Positions 1-5,995 of a stretch of 7,773 nt of DNA are shown here, piece by piece. The translations under genes were made by a program, and so were the position numbers. The stretch's first letter is position 1. Every line of letters begins with the position of its first letter. This DNA is from an uncultured Oscillibacter sp. (lineage in GTDB: Bacteria; Bacillota; Clostridia; Oscillospirales; Oscillospiraceae): NCBI RefSeq assembly GCF_910587525.1, contig NZ_CAJULS010000111.1, positions 1 through 7,773 of the forward strand. The letters are read 5' to 3'. The notes beneath the pieces were generated by a model that saw nothing but the letters and a program-made list of their open reading frames with translations, made no database searches and was not told the origin of the DNA.

Positions 1-44
1 CCAGCTGCCTTCCCCCTCGCGCTCCCCTGTCACACAGCTTTGTT

Positions 45-73
45 AGAATACCAAATCCCGCCCTGTTTGTCAA
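45..73 (-). promoter_or_regulatory. Sigma-A promoter for a leftward gene outside the window
   Basis: Read on the minus strand there is a perfect TTGACA -35 box (73 to 68), a 17-base spacer and a TATTCT -10 box (50 to 45, 5 of 6 consensus). A-tracts lie just upstream of the -35 (minus-strand reading of 74-132) and could act as UP elements. Transcription would begin near position 38. A purine-rich stretch (minus strand of about 9-17, AGGGGGAAG) could be the ribosome binding site of a gene whose start codon lies at or beyond the left edge. The gene itself is not visible. Confidence 0.6.
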
Positions 74-142
74 CCCATTTTCTTCACTTTTTTCCTGTTT
101 TTTCATCATGCCCAGCTCTTTCCCTGTTTTTTGGTACTACTT

Positions 143-171
143 CTGTGCAAAATGGAAAATGGGCTGTGCAA
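143..171 (+). repeat. Pair of CTGTGCAA direct repeats, 21 bp apart
   Basis: CTGTGCAA occurs at 143-150 and again at 164-171, a start-to-start distance of 21 bp, close to two helical turns. Between them AAAATGG is repeated in tandem (149-155, 156-162). The second copy sits where the -35 box of the downstream extended -10 promoter would be. This could be a binding site for a dimeric regulator on one DNA face. No regulator is identified, and chance is possible for repeats this short. Confidence 0.3.
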
Positions 172-193
172 GCAAAACAGGATATGGTATAAT
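165..193 (+). promoter_or_regulatory. Extended -10 promoter for the ATPase gene
   Basis: TGGTATAAT at 185-193 is a perfect extended -10 element (TGnTATAAT). The -35 position 17 bases upstream (165-170, TGTGCA) matches only 3 of 6 bases, which extended -10 promoters tolerate. Transcription would start near 200, giving a leader of roughly 100 bases. A start site here excludes the in-frame TTG at 131 as the translation start of the ATPase. Confidence 0.6.
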
Positions 194-290
194 GGCTTCA
201 AGCGGACCACAATGCCCAATCTTTCACAAGTATCTTTGCCGTTATCTGCGGCCTGTCCTATTTTCTCTCCCTTTCTAAAATATATTCCGC

Positions 291-307
291 GAGGAGTGAT
301 TTTTCTG
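291..307 (+). promoter_or_regulatory. Ribosome binding site and probable CTG start codon
   Basis: GAGGAG at 291-296 is the only good Shine-Dalgarno sequence before the ATPase. Eight bases later, at 305, comes CTG in the correct frame. The first ATG downstream (320) is 23 bases from this site, too far for normal initiation, and would remove the first beta strand of the ATPase fold. The in-frame GTG at 296 overlaps the site itself. CTG initiation is rare, but it best fits both the spacing and the expected family N-terminus. Confidence 0.5.
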
Positions 308-2524
308 CTGATCCACAGAATGTCCGCCACCTTCGGCCGGCTCCAGAACCAGACCCTGGAACTTCGGGACGGCCTGAATATTATTGAGGCCCCTAACGAG
401 ACGGGGAAGTCCACCTGGTGCGCGTTTCTCTCAGCCATGTTCTTCGGCATCAACAGCCGGGAGCGGGACAGGGCCGGCTTTATTGCCGACAAAAACCGCT
501 TCGCCCCCTGGAGCGGCGTCTCCATGTCCGGACGGCTGGACTGCCGCGCCGGCGGTCAGGAACTGACCCTGTCCCGCGTCACCCGCCGCCAGACCGCCCC
601 CATGGGGGAATTCCAGGCGGTGTACGCCGGCACCGGCGAGGTGGTGCCGGGCCTGACGGGGCAGAACTGCGGCGATACTCTCCTAGGCGTCAGCCGGGAG
701 GTCTTCGAGCGCAGTGCCTTCATCCGCCAGGCGGGGCTGGCCGTCACCCAGGACCCGGGGCTGGAGCGGCGAATCGCCGCCCTCATCACCTCCGGAGAGG
801 AAGGCACCTCCTACTCCGAGGCCGCCGATACATTAAAAAAACAGTTAAACCGCCGCCGCCACAACAAAACCGGCCAGCTTCCCACCCTGGAGGCGGAACT
901 GCAGGAGACAGCGCACCAATTGGAAGAGCTGGAGACTTTGGAAATACAGCTGGCCGCCGCCCAGGAACAGATGGAGACCTTGGCAATCGAAAAAGCAGCT
1001 TTAGAAGAAGAGCTCTCCGCCTGTGACCGCTGGGAAGCCAGCCGGCGGCGCCGCGCCCTCTTCCAGGCGGAGACCGCCGCCCGGGAATCCGCCCAGTGGG
1101 CCTCAGACCTGCGGCGGCGGATCGAGGAGGAGCGGATGCCGGAAAACGACGCCATCGGCCGCCTGCGGGGCGCCATCGTCAATCTGGAAACTGTGCGGCG
1201 GTCCACAAAAAAGGCCCGGGAGGAACAGGACGCTGCCCGGCTGGCCCTGCTGCGGGCGGAGGATGCCGTGAACAACAGCCCCTTCCCCGGCCAGACGCCG
1301 GAGCAGGCAGCCAGGCTTCCCCTGCATATCGACCCCAGGCCCCGGTTCCCCCTCTGGGGAGTGCTGCTGGCCCTTGCCCTGGGCCTGGGGCTATGGGCCG
1401 CCATGGTCTTTTTCGCCCAGCAAAACTTGCGGCTGTCCACCGGCTGCGGCTGCGGGGCAGGCGGGCTGTGCCTTTTGGCGTTGAGTCTGCTTACGATTCA
1501 AAAGCAAAAGAAGTGGGAGGCCCGGGCCGCCGAACTCCGCCAGCAGCGGCAAAAGGAACTGGCGGCCTTCACCGCCCTCTACCGGGCCGCGGAAGCCGCC
1601 CAGGCGGAGCTGACCGCTAAAACTGCCGCCGCGGACAGCCTGTACGCCTCTCTGACCTCCAACGAGCAAGGCATCCTGCTGGAAGTCCGCCGCTTCGCCC
1701 CCGCCGCCTTTGACGTGCCCTCCGCCGACGCTGCCCTCCGCGCCTGTGCCGTCCGCCGAAAAGAACTGATGGAGGCCGAGTCCGCCGCCCGGGAAGCCCG
1801 GCTCCGCTGTGACCTGCTGACCCAGCAGACCCCCGCCGCTGGAGAGGACCCGGCGGATCTCCCCGCCCCTGTCCGGAGCCGGGAGGCCGTCGCCGCCCGG
1901 CTGGAGGAAGCCCGGGATGCCCTGGCCGCCGCCCGCTCCGAGGCGGACCGTCTCGCCGGCCGGCTCCACGCCCTGGGGGACCCGGTGGTGCTCCGCTCCT
2001 CCGCCGCCCATCTGCAGGAAGAAATTCAGGCCCTGGAGGGAGAGCACAAAGCCATTCAATTGGCCCTGGAGGCCCTCGGCGCCGCCAACACCGCCCTTCA
2101 GACCCGGTTCTCCCCGGAGCTTGGCCGCCGGGCAGCGGAGATCTTTCGGGAATTGACAGGCGGCCGATACACCGGGGTGACGCTGGACCGGAGCTTTCAT
2201 CTCTCCGCCGAGCCCGCCGGGGACAGCGTCTGCCGGGACGCGGCTCTGCTGTCCGCCGGAGCCGCCGACCAGCTGTATCTGGCGGTACGGCTGGCCATTT
2301 GCGACCTGATACTGCCCGAGGAAAACCAGGTGCCCATCGTCTTGGACGACGCTCTGGCCAATTTTGACGGAAGCCGCTGCGCCGCCGCTCTGCGGTATCT
2401 GCGCACCACGGCCCAAAAGCGGCAGATTCTCCTCTTCACCTGCCACAGCCGGGAGGCGGAATTTTTCGCCGGAGACAGCGCCGTCTCCATCCAGCGGTTG
2501 ACGGACGAGGTCCCTCTGGTATAG
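305..2524 (+). CDS. Membrane-anchored SMC/RecN-like coiled-coil ATPase (YhaN/SbcC type)
   Basis: About 739 residues from the CTG at 305 (734 from ATG 320). The ends form an ABC-type ATPase head. The N-terminal part has the Walker A motif APNETGKST at residues 29-37. The C-terminal part has the signature-like LSAGAADQ (649-656), Walker B IVLDD with D681 and D682, and a switch histidine H714 in FTCHSRE. In between lie long Glu/Ala/Arg-rich coiled-coil arms (about 190-335 and 400-620). They are interrupted by two hydrophobic segments (about 348-370 and 379-398) that look like a membrane hairpin and would hold the arm tip in the membrane with the heads in the cytosol. Relatives (YhaN, SbcC, RecN, Rad50) act in DNA processing or repair, often beside an SbcD-type nuclease; none is visible here. 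No terminator separates it from the next gene 73 bases on, so read-through is possible. The ATPase family is secure. The start codon and the cellular role are inferred. Confidence 0.85.
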   Translation: MLIHRMSATFGRLQNQTLELRDGLNIIEAPNETGKSTWCAFLSAMFFGINSRERDRAGFIADKNRFAPWSGVSMSGRLDCRAGGQELTLSRVTRRQTAPMGEFQAVYAGTGEVVPGLTGQNCGDTLLGVSREVFERSAFIRQAGLAVTQDPGLERRIAALITSGEEGTSYSEAADTLKKQLNRRRHNKTGQLPTLEAELQETAHQLEELETLEIQLAAAQEQMETLAIEKAALEEELSACDRWEASRRRRALFQAETAARESAQWASDLRRRIEEERMPENDAIGRLRGAIVNLETVRRSTKKAREEQDAARLALLRAEDAVNNSPFPGQTPEQAARLPLHIDPRPRFPLWGVLLALALGLGLWAAMVFFAQQNLRLSTGCGCGAGGLCLLALSLLTIQKQKKWEARAAELRQQRQKELAAFTALYRAAEAAQAELTAKTAAADSLYASLTSNEQGILLEVRRFAPAAFDVPSADAALRACAVRRKELMEAESAAREARLRCDLLTQQTPAAGEDPADLPAPVRSREAVAARLEEARDALAAARSEADRLAGRLHALGDPVVLRSSAAHLQEEIQALEGEHKAIQLALEALGAANTALQTRFSPELGRRAAEIFRELTGGRYTGVTLDRSFHLSAEPAGDSVCRDAALLSAGAADQLYLAVRLAICDLILPEENQVPIVLDDALANFDGSRCAAALRYLRTTAQKRQILLFTCHSREAEFFAGDSAVSIQRLTDEVPLV

Positions 2525-2546
2525 AATAGAATCCTACATATATAAT
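2498..2546 (+). promoter_or_regulatory. Candidate promoter(s) for the Mrp-family gene
   Basis: TTGACG at 2498-2503, inside the 3' end of the ATPase gene, is followed after 18 bases by TAGAAT (2522-2527); each box matches 5 of 6 consensus bases. A second, perfect TATAAT lies at 2541-2546 but has no good -35. That TATAAT sits within an inverted repeat, TACAT (2535-2539) and ATGTA (2545-2549), which could be an operator or only AT-rich chance. The downstream gene could also be read from the ATPase promoter. Confidence 0.45.
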
Positions 2547-2597
2547 GTATCTGTACAATTTCAAAATACGCGCAAGCGAAAAAGGAGATAGAAGACC

Positions 2598-3413
2598 ATG
2601 AGCGAATGCACCCATGACTGCGCCTCCTGCGGCGAGAGCTGCGGAGAGCGGCAGGAGCCCCAGTCCCTGCTGAAAGAGCACCATCCCGCCGCCCATGTGG
2701 GCAAGGTATACGGCATTGTATCCGGCAAGGGCGGTGTGGGCAAATCCATGACCACCTGCCAGCTGGCGGTGACCATGCGCCGCCGGGGCCATACCGTGGG
2801 CGTCCTGGACGCCGATGTCACCGGCCCCTCCATCCCCAAGGCCTTTGGCCTCCACGGTCAGGCCGTGGGCAGCGGGGCGGGCCTCTACCCCACGGAGACC
2901 CGTACCGGGATTCAGGTGATGTCCACGAACCTGCTGCTCCAGAACGAGACGGACCCGGTCATCTGGCGGGGCCCGGTGATCTCCGGCGTGGTGCAGCAGT
3001 TCTGGACAGACGTTCTCTGGAACTGTGACTACCTCTTTGTGGATATGCCCCCGGGCACTGGCGACGTGTCCCTCTCCGTGTTCCAGTCCATTCCGCTGGA
3101 CGGTATCCTGGTGGTGGCCTCTCCTCAGGAGCTGGTGAGCATGGTGGTGGAGAAGGCCGTGAAGATGGCGGAGATGATGGAGGTGCCCATCGTGGGCCTG
3201 GTGGAGAACATGAGCTATGTCTCCTGCCCGGACTGCGGCAAAAAGCTCCGCCTCTTCGGTGAGGGCAAGACTGCCGCCGCGGCCGCCCGCCACGGCCTGC
3301 CCCTGCTGGCGGAGATGCCCATCGACCCCGCCTTGGCCGCCCTGATGGACGCCGGGGACATCGAGTCCTTCCAGGGCGCGTGGCTTGACAAGGTAGCCCA
3401 GGCTCTGGAATAA
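2598..3413 (+). CDS. mrp: Mrp/NBP35-family iron-sulfur carrier ATPase
   Basis: A 271-residue P-loop NTPase of the MinD/Mrp group, thought to hold an Fe-S cluster at a dimer interface and pass it to target apoproteins in the cytosol. The deviant Walker A KGGVGKS spans residues 44-50, with the activating aspartates in LDADVTGPS (71-79), Walker B FVDMPPGTGD (147-156) and the family stretch WRGPVISG (123-130). The CPDC pair (C210, C213) is the expected cluster-binding CxxC. The N-terminus carries a further cysteine group, C4-x3-C8-x2-C11-x3-C15, and lacks the DUF59/MIP18 domain found at the front of proteobacterial Mrp. AGGAG at 2583-2587 lies 10 bases before the ATG, which supports this start. 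A strong terminator begins one base after the stop codon, so this gene ends its transcript. The family is certain. The client proteins are unknown. Confidence 0.93.
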   Translation: MSECTHDCASCGESCGERQEPQSLLKEHHPAAHVGKVYGIVSGKGGVGKSMTTCQLAVTMRRRGHTVGVLDADVTGPSIPKAFGLHGQAVGSGAGLYPTETRTGIQVMSTNLLLQNETDPVIWRGPVISGVVQQFWTDVLWNCDYLFVDMPPGTGDVSLSVFQSIPLDGILVVASPQELVSMVVEKAVKMAEMMEVPIVGLVENMSYVSCPDCGKKLRLFGEGKTAAAAARHGLPLLAEMPIDPALAALMDAGDIESFQGAWLDKVAQALE

Positions 3414-3414
3414 T

Positions 3415-3462
3415 GCAAAAGCCGCGCCGTGTCTCTCCACGGCGCGGCTTTTGCGGATTTTT
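3415..3462 (+). terminator. Strong intrinsic terminator after the Mrp gene
   Basis: A perfect 17-bp stem (3415-3431 pairing with 3438-3454) with a six-base TCTCTC loop begins one base after the TAA stop. Its core is GCCGCGCCGTG. The stem ends in A4/T4 pairs, and a further T5 run follows at 3458-3462. The A-rich left foot means it could also work in the opposite direction, but no converging gene is visible. Confidence 0.9.
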
Positions 3463-3528
3463 GTACTTTCTGTCGAAAACAAACAGGGCTTTTCTGCTTA
3501 GAGAGAGGCTTTTTGTCTGGAAAATCAC

Positions 3529-3557
3529 TTGCAAAATCCGCAGGAATCCGGGATAAT
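3529..3557 (+). promoter_or_regulatory. Sigma-A promoter of xpt
   Basis: TTGCAA (3529-3534) and GATAAT (3552-3557) are separated by exactly 17 bases, with 4 of 6 and 5 of 6 consensus matches. Transcription would start near 3564, leaving a leader of only about 47 bases. The leader is too short for a purine riboswitch, and none of the conserved purine-aptamer core is seen between 3455 and 3610. Confidence 0.6.
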
Positions 3558-3610
3558 GGTAGTACATTTTTTCACGGAATTTTACAAAAAAAGTAAGGGA
3601 GAGGACAGCT

Positions 3611-4186
3611 ATGCAGGAACTGAAGGACCGCATTGTCAAGGAGGGCAAGGTTCTGCCCGGCAACATTATCAAAGTGGACGGCTTTTTGAACCACCGCATT
3701 GACACGGAACTCATGGAGCACATCGCAGGGGAATTCGGCCGCCACTTCAACATGGACGAGGTGACCATGATCCTCACCGCCGAGGCCAGCGGAATCGCCC
3801 TGTCCGCCATTGTGGCCCGCCATTTTAACAAACCCATGATTTTTGCCAAGAAGGCCAAGAGCGACAACATCGAGGGCGGCCTGTACCAGAGCGACATCTT
3901 CTCCTACACCTATAAGAAAAAGGTCACGCTGCTTGTGAGCAAGGAGTGGTTCTCCTCTGAGGACAAGGTTCTGATTATCGATGACTTCATGGCCAACGGC
4001 GAGGCCATGCGGGGATTGTGTGACATCGTGGAGAAGGCTGGGGCCACGCTGGTGGGTATCGGCTGCGCCGTGGAAAAGGGCTTCCAGGGCGGCGGCGACC
4101 GCCTCCGCGCCGCCGGAGTGAACCTCAAGTCCCTGGCCATTATTGAGAGCGCCGAGCCCGGCAACATCGTCTTTCGGGAGGACTGA
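3611..4186 (+). CDS. xpt: Xanthine phosphoribosyltransferase
   Basis: A 191-residue cytosolic salvage enzyme that converts xanthine and PRPP to XMP and pyrophosphate. It can be laid on Bacillus subtilis Xpt (recalled from memory) almost without gaps through the residues below: KVDGFLNHRID (21-31) contains N27 of the xanthine pocket, the PRPP loop VLIIDDFMANGEA spans 120-132, and K156 of the base-binding site is in AVEKGF. Position 20, usually leucine, is isoleucine here, a mild change. Length is normal. GGGAG/GAGG at 3597-3604 sits 6 bases before the ATG. The gene has its own promoter and short leader. No terminator is evident in the 75 bases before the lipoprotein gene, so the two are probably co-transcribed. 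The product XMP is the substrate of GuaA, encoded about 2 kb downstream. Confidence 0.95.
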   Translation: MQELKDRIVKEGKVLPGNIIKVDGFLNHRIDTELMEHIAGEFGRHFNMDEVTMILTAEASGIALSAIVARHFNKPMIFAKKAKSDNIEGGLYQSDIFSYTYKKKVTLLVSKEWFSSEDKVLIIDDFMANGEAMRGLCDIVEKAGATLVGIGCAVEKGFQGGGDRLRAAGVNLKSLAIIESAEPGNIVFRED

Positions 4187-4261
4187 TTGCTCCAAAGCCC
4201 GAAACCAAACCGCCCCTTTTTCGTCTTAGTCTGTATAAGCGCTATAAAAAGGAGGCATTTT

Positions 4262-5779
4262 ATGTTGCACAAAGTCATTGTCCCGCTGTGTCTGGCGGCG
4301 CTGCTGTGCGCGTCGCTCACCGGCTGCCGGGAGGAGCGGCAGAACAATCATACTGACCTCGACGCCAAGCCCGTCCTCTACCTCTACCCGGAGAAGGAGA
4401 CTGGGGTCAACGTCCGGTTGGACTACGACGGAGAGCTGACCTGTACCTATCCCGCCTATGGCGAGGGGGGCTGGACTGTCACTGCCGCTCCGGACGGCAC
4501 ACTGACGGACAAAAGCGGCCAGACTTATAATTACCTCTATTGGGAAGGTGCCTCCAATGGGAACTGCGATTTCTCCCGGGGCTTCTGCGTACCGGGCGAA
4601 AACACCGCCGCCTTTTTGGAGGAGTCCCTCAGCAAGCTGGGCCTCACCCGCCGGGAGGCCAACGAGTTCACCGTCTACTGGCTGCCCCGGATGGAGGCGA
4701 ACGCCTTCAATCTCATCGCCTTCCAGTTTGATGATTACACAAGCCGCGCCAAGCTGACCATCACCCCCCAGCCGGACAGCCTCCTGCGGGTGTTCATGGC
4801 CTGGCGGCCCCTGGCGGAGCCGGTGGAGATCCCGGAGCAGGACCTGCCCGCTTTCCAGCGCACCGGCTTTGCCGCGGTGGAGTGGGGCGGAACGGAGCTT
4901 CCGTTCCTCACCGCCCGGGAGGCGGAGCAGCTCATCGCCTCTTGGCACGCCATGACGGTGGCGAAGGAGGAGACCGCGCTGGAGCTGCCCTTTGCCTTGC
5001 AGCGAACCGTGACACTGTCCTGTTACGACGGAAAAAACGTCTCCTCGGCCTCCGTTTATGTGGGAGTATGGCCGGAAAAAACAGCTCTGGAAACTGCCTT
5101 CAACCCCATCAAAGGCCGCGCGGTGACCAACTGGACCATCCCGGAAACCCCCTGGCCCGTCTACACCCTGCACATCGGCGGCACAGAGTCCGACTATGTG
5201 GCGGCGTACTGCGGCGGCGTCTGGCTGGACAACCAGGGAAACACCTTGCTGGCGGAGGTGGACTTCCCCTCCATCTGGCAGCAGTTCGTCGAAGAGCCGG
5301 AGCCCCGGGAGGACGCCTCCCCGCTGCCCCGCCTGCGGATTCTCGCTCTGCGGGACGGCTGTTGGGACGTCCGCTTTATGGAGGCGTCCGGCCCGGAGCC
5401 CCCCTTGAACGACGTGCCCATGACGCTGACGGTCAGCGGAAATACACTCTCCTGGACGATCACCAACCAAAGCGGGCAGTCCCTGTTCCACGGAAACGGG
5501 GGCTTTGCCGGATTGCAGGTCCTGCTGAACGGCGTCTGGTATGACGTTCCCAAGCTGGACGGTCCCCACTGGGCCGTCACCTTGGAGGGTTACTCCCTGT
5601 CTCCCGGCAAGGATTTCTCCTCCACATTCTCCTGGGTGCCCTACGCCGGCCTGCCCGACGGCACCTACCGGCTGGTGTTTCCGCTGTATACGTCCTCCCA
5701 GGACCCGCAGGAGGTGGATTTCCACAGCTATACCACCGCCTCCTTCCATCTAAAGGACGGCGTCCCCGTTATCCGCTGA
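4262..5779 (+). CDS. Secreted lipoprotein with a C-terminal Ig-like domain, function unknown
   Basis: A 505-residue protein starting at ATG 4262, six bases after AGGAGG (4250-4255). The frame is open upstream to a TTG at 4187, but that has no ribosome binding site and would bury the signal peptide. Residues 1-21 form a lipoprotein signal with lipobox LTGC; C22 would be lipidated, placing the protein on the outer face of the membrane. Three parts follow. Residues 33-200 begin with KPVLYLYPEKE and are rich in Trp/Tyr, with blocks such as NYLYWEGASNG and NEFTVYWLPRME; from memory this module recurs in clostridial secreted proteins without a known function. Residues 200-345 contain mixed beta-strand-like sequence that I do not recognise. 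Residues 383-500 resemble the bacterial Ig-like domain Big_14 (GVWYDVP, SLSPGKDF, LPDGTYRLVF). No catalytic motif is evident. A binding or sensing role at the cell surface is only a guess. It probably shares a transcript with xpt and is closed by a terminator at 5842-5863. Confidence 0.85.
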   Translation: MLHKVIVPLCLAALLCASLTGCREERQNNHTDLDAKPVLYLYPEKETGVNVRLDYDGELTCTYPAYGEGGWTVTAAPDGTLTDKSGQTYNYLYWEGASNGNCDFSRGFCVPGENTAAFLEESLSKLGLTRREANEFTVYWLPRMEANAFNLIAFQFDDYTSRAKLTITPQPDSLLRVFMAWRPLAEPVEIPEQDLPAFQRTGFAAVEWGGTELPFLTAREAEQLIASWHAMTVAKEETALELPFALQRTVTLSCYDGKNVSSASVYVGVWPEKTALETAFNPIKGRAVTNWTIPETPWPVYTLHIGGTESDYVAAYCGGVWLDNQGNTLLAEVDFPSIWQQFVEEPEPREDASPLPRLRILALRDGCWDVRFMEASGPEPPLNDVPMTLTVSGNTLSWTITNQSGQSLFHGNGGFAGLQVLLNGVWYDVPKLDGPHWAVTLEGYSLSPGKDFSSTFSWVPYAGLPDGTYRLVFPLYTSSQDPQEVDFHSYTTASFHLKDGVPVIR

Positions 5780-5798
5780 CCCTTACCGGCGGGGGGAT

Positions 5799-5819
5799 GG
5801 CCCGCACAGGGTGCAGGCC
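5799..5819. repeat. Small GC-rich hairpin after the lipoprotein gene
   Basis: GGCC-C-GCAC (5799-5807) pairs with GTGC-A-GGCC (5811-5819) around a three-base loop, with one C/A mismatch. No T-run follows, so it is not a terminator. It ends in GGCCCCACAG, similar to the CGCCCCTACAG that ends the palindrome at 5871-5889. Both may belong to the same intergenic repeat class. Confidence 0.35.
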
Positions 5820-5841
5820 CCACAGATTTCCCGGAAACGTT

Positions 5842-5863
5842 TACCGGAAGTCCGGTATTTTTT
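5842..5863 (+). terminator. Intrinsic terminator after the lipoprotein gene
   Basis: TACCGG (5842-5847) pairs with CCGGTA (5852-5857) around an AAGT loop, followed directly by six T (5858-5863). The stem is short but has the right form and lies about 60 bases after the stop codon. It would separate the xpt/lipoprotein transcript from guaA. Confidence 0.7.
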
Positions 5864-5870
5864 AGGAGAC

Positions 5871-5889
5871 GGGCGATTGATAATCGCCC
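5871..5889. repeat. REP-like palindrome GGGCGATT-GAT-AATCGCCC
   Basis: A perfect 8-bp inverted repeat (5871-5878 with 5882-5889) around GAT, followed by CTACAG. Palindromes of the form CGGGCG...CGCCCCTACA recur, as far as I remember, between genes in Oscillospiraceae genomes, like REP elements. Only one clear copy is in this window, so dispersal is inferred. Just downstream, 5923-5933 forms another tiny hairpin, CGCG-AAG-CGCG. Confidence 0.5.
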
Positions 5890-5995
5890 CTACAGTGTTC
5901 TACCCACACGGTACAGATCAGGCGCGAAGCGCGGGAAGAGAAGCTGGGGCCTTGCGTCTACCCATCAAATTTCCTGCACGCCATTCAATCGAAGC

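Noticed and set aside
131..304. N-terminal extension of the ATPase to the TTG at 131 or the ATG at 212
   Set aside because: TTG 131 lies upstream of the likely transcription start near 200. ATG 212 has only a poor ribosome binding site, and the extra residues look like translated non-coding DNA.
1391..2446. Long minus-strand open frame (351 codons) within the ATPase gene
   Set aside because: It mirrors a GC-rich coding region with certain ATPase motifs on the plus strand. Its protein is Gly/Gln-rich with no recognisable domain, so it is a codon-bias shadow. The same holds for the minus-strand frames over mrp, the lipoprotein gene and guaA.
4234..4248. TATAAG/TATAAA as a promoter for the lipoprotein gene
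   Set aside because: No -35 exists at the right distance (the sequence there is CGCCCC), and the second box runs into the ribosome binding site.
5877..5906. TTGATA as -35 of a guaA promoter
   Set aside because: The hexamer lies inside the GGGCGATT palindrome and no acceptable -10 follows at 16-18 bases.
5895..5916. Possible purine-riboswitch core (GTGTTCTACCCACACGG resembles TTTCTACC)
   Set aside because: The flanking P1 helix, the paired loops and the rest of the conserved core are missing.
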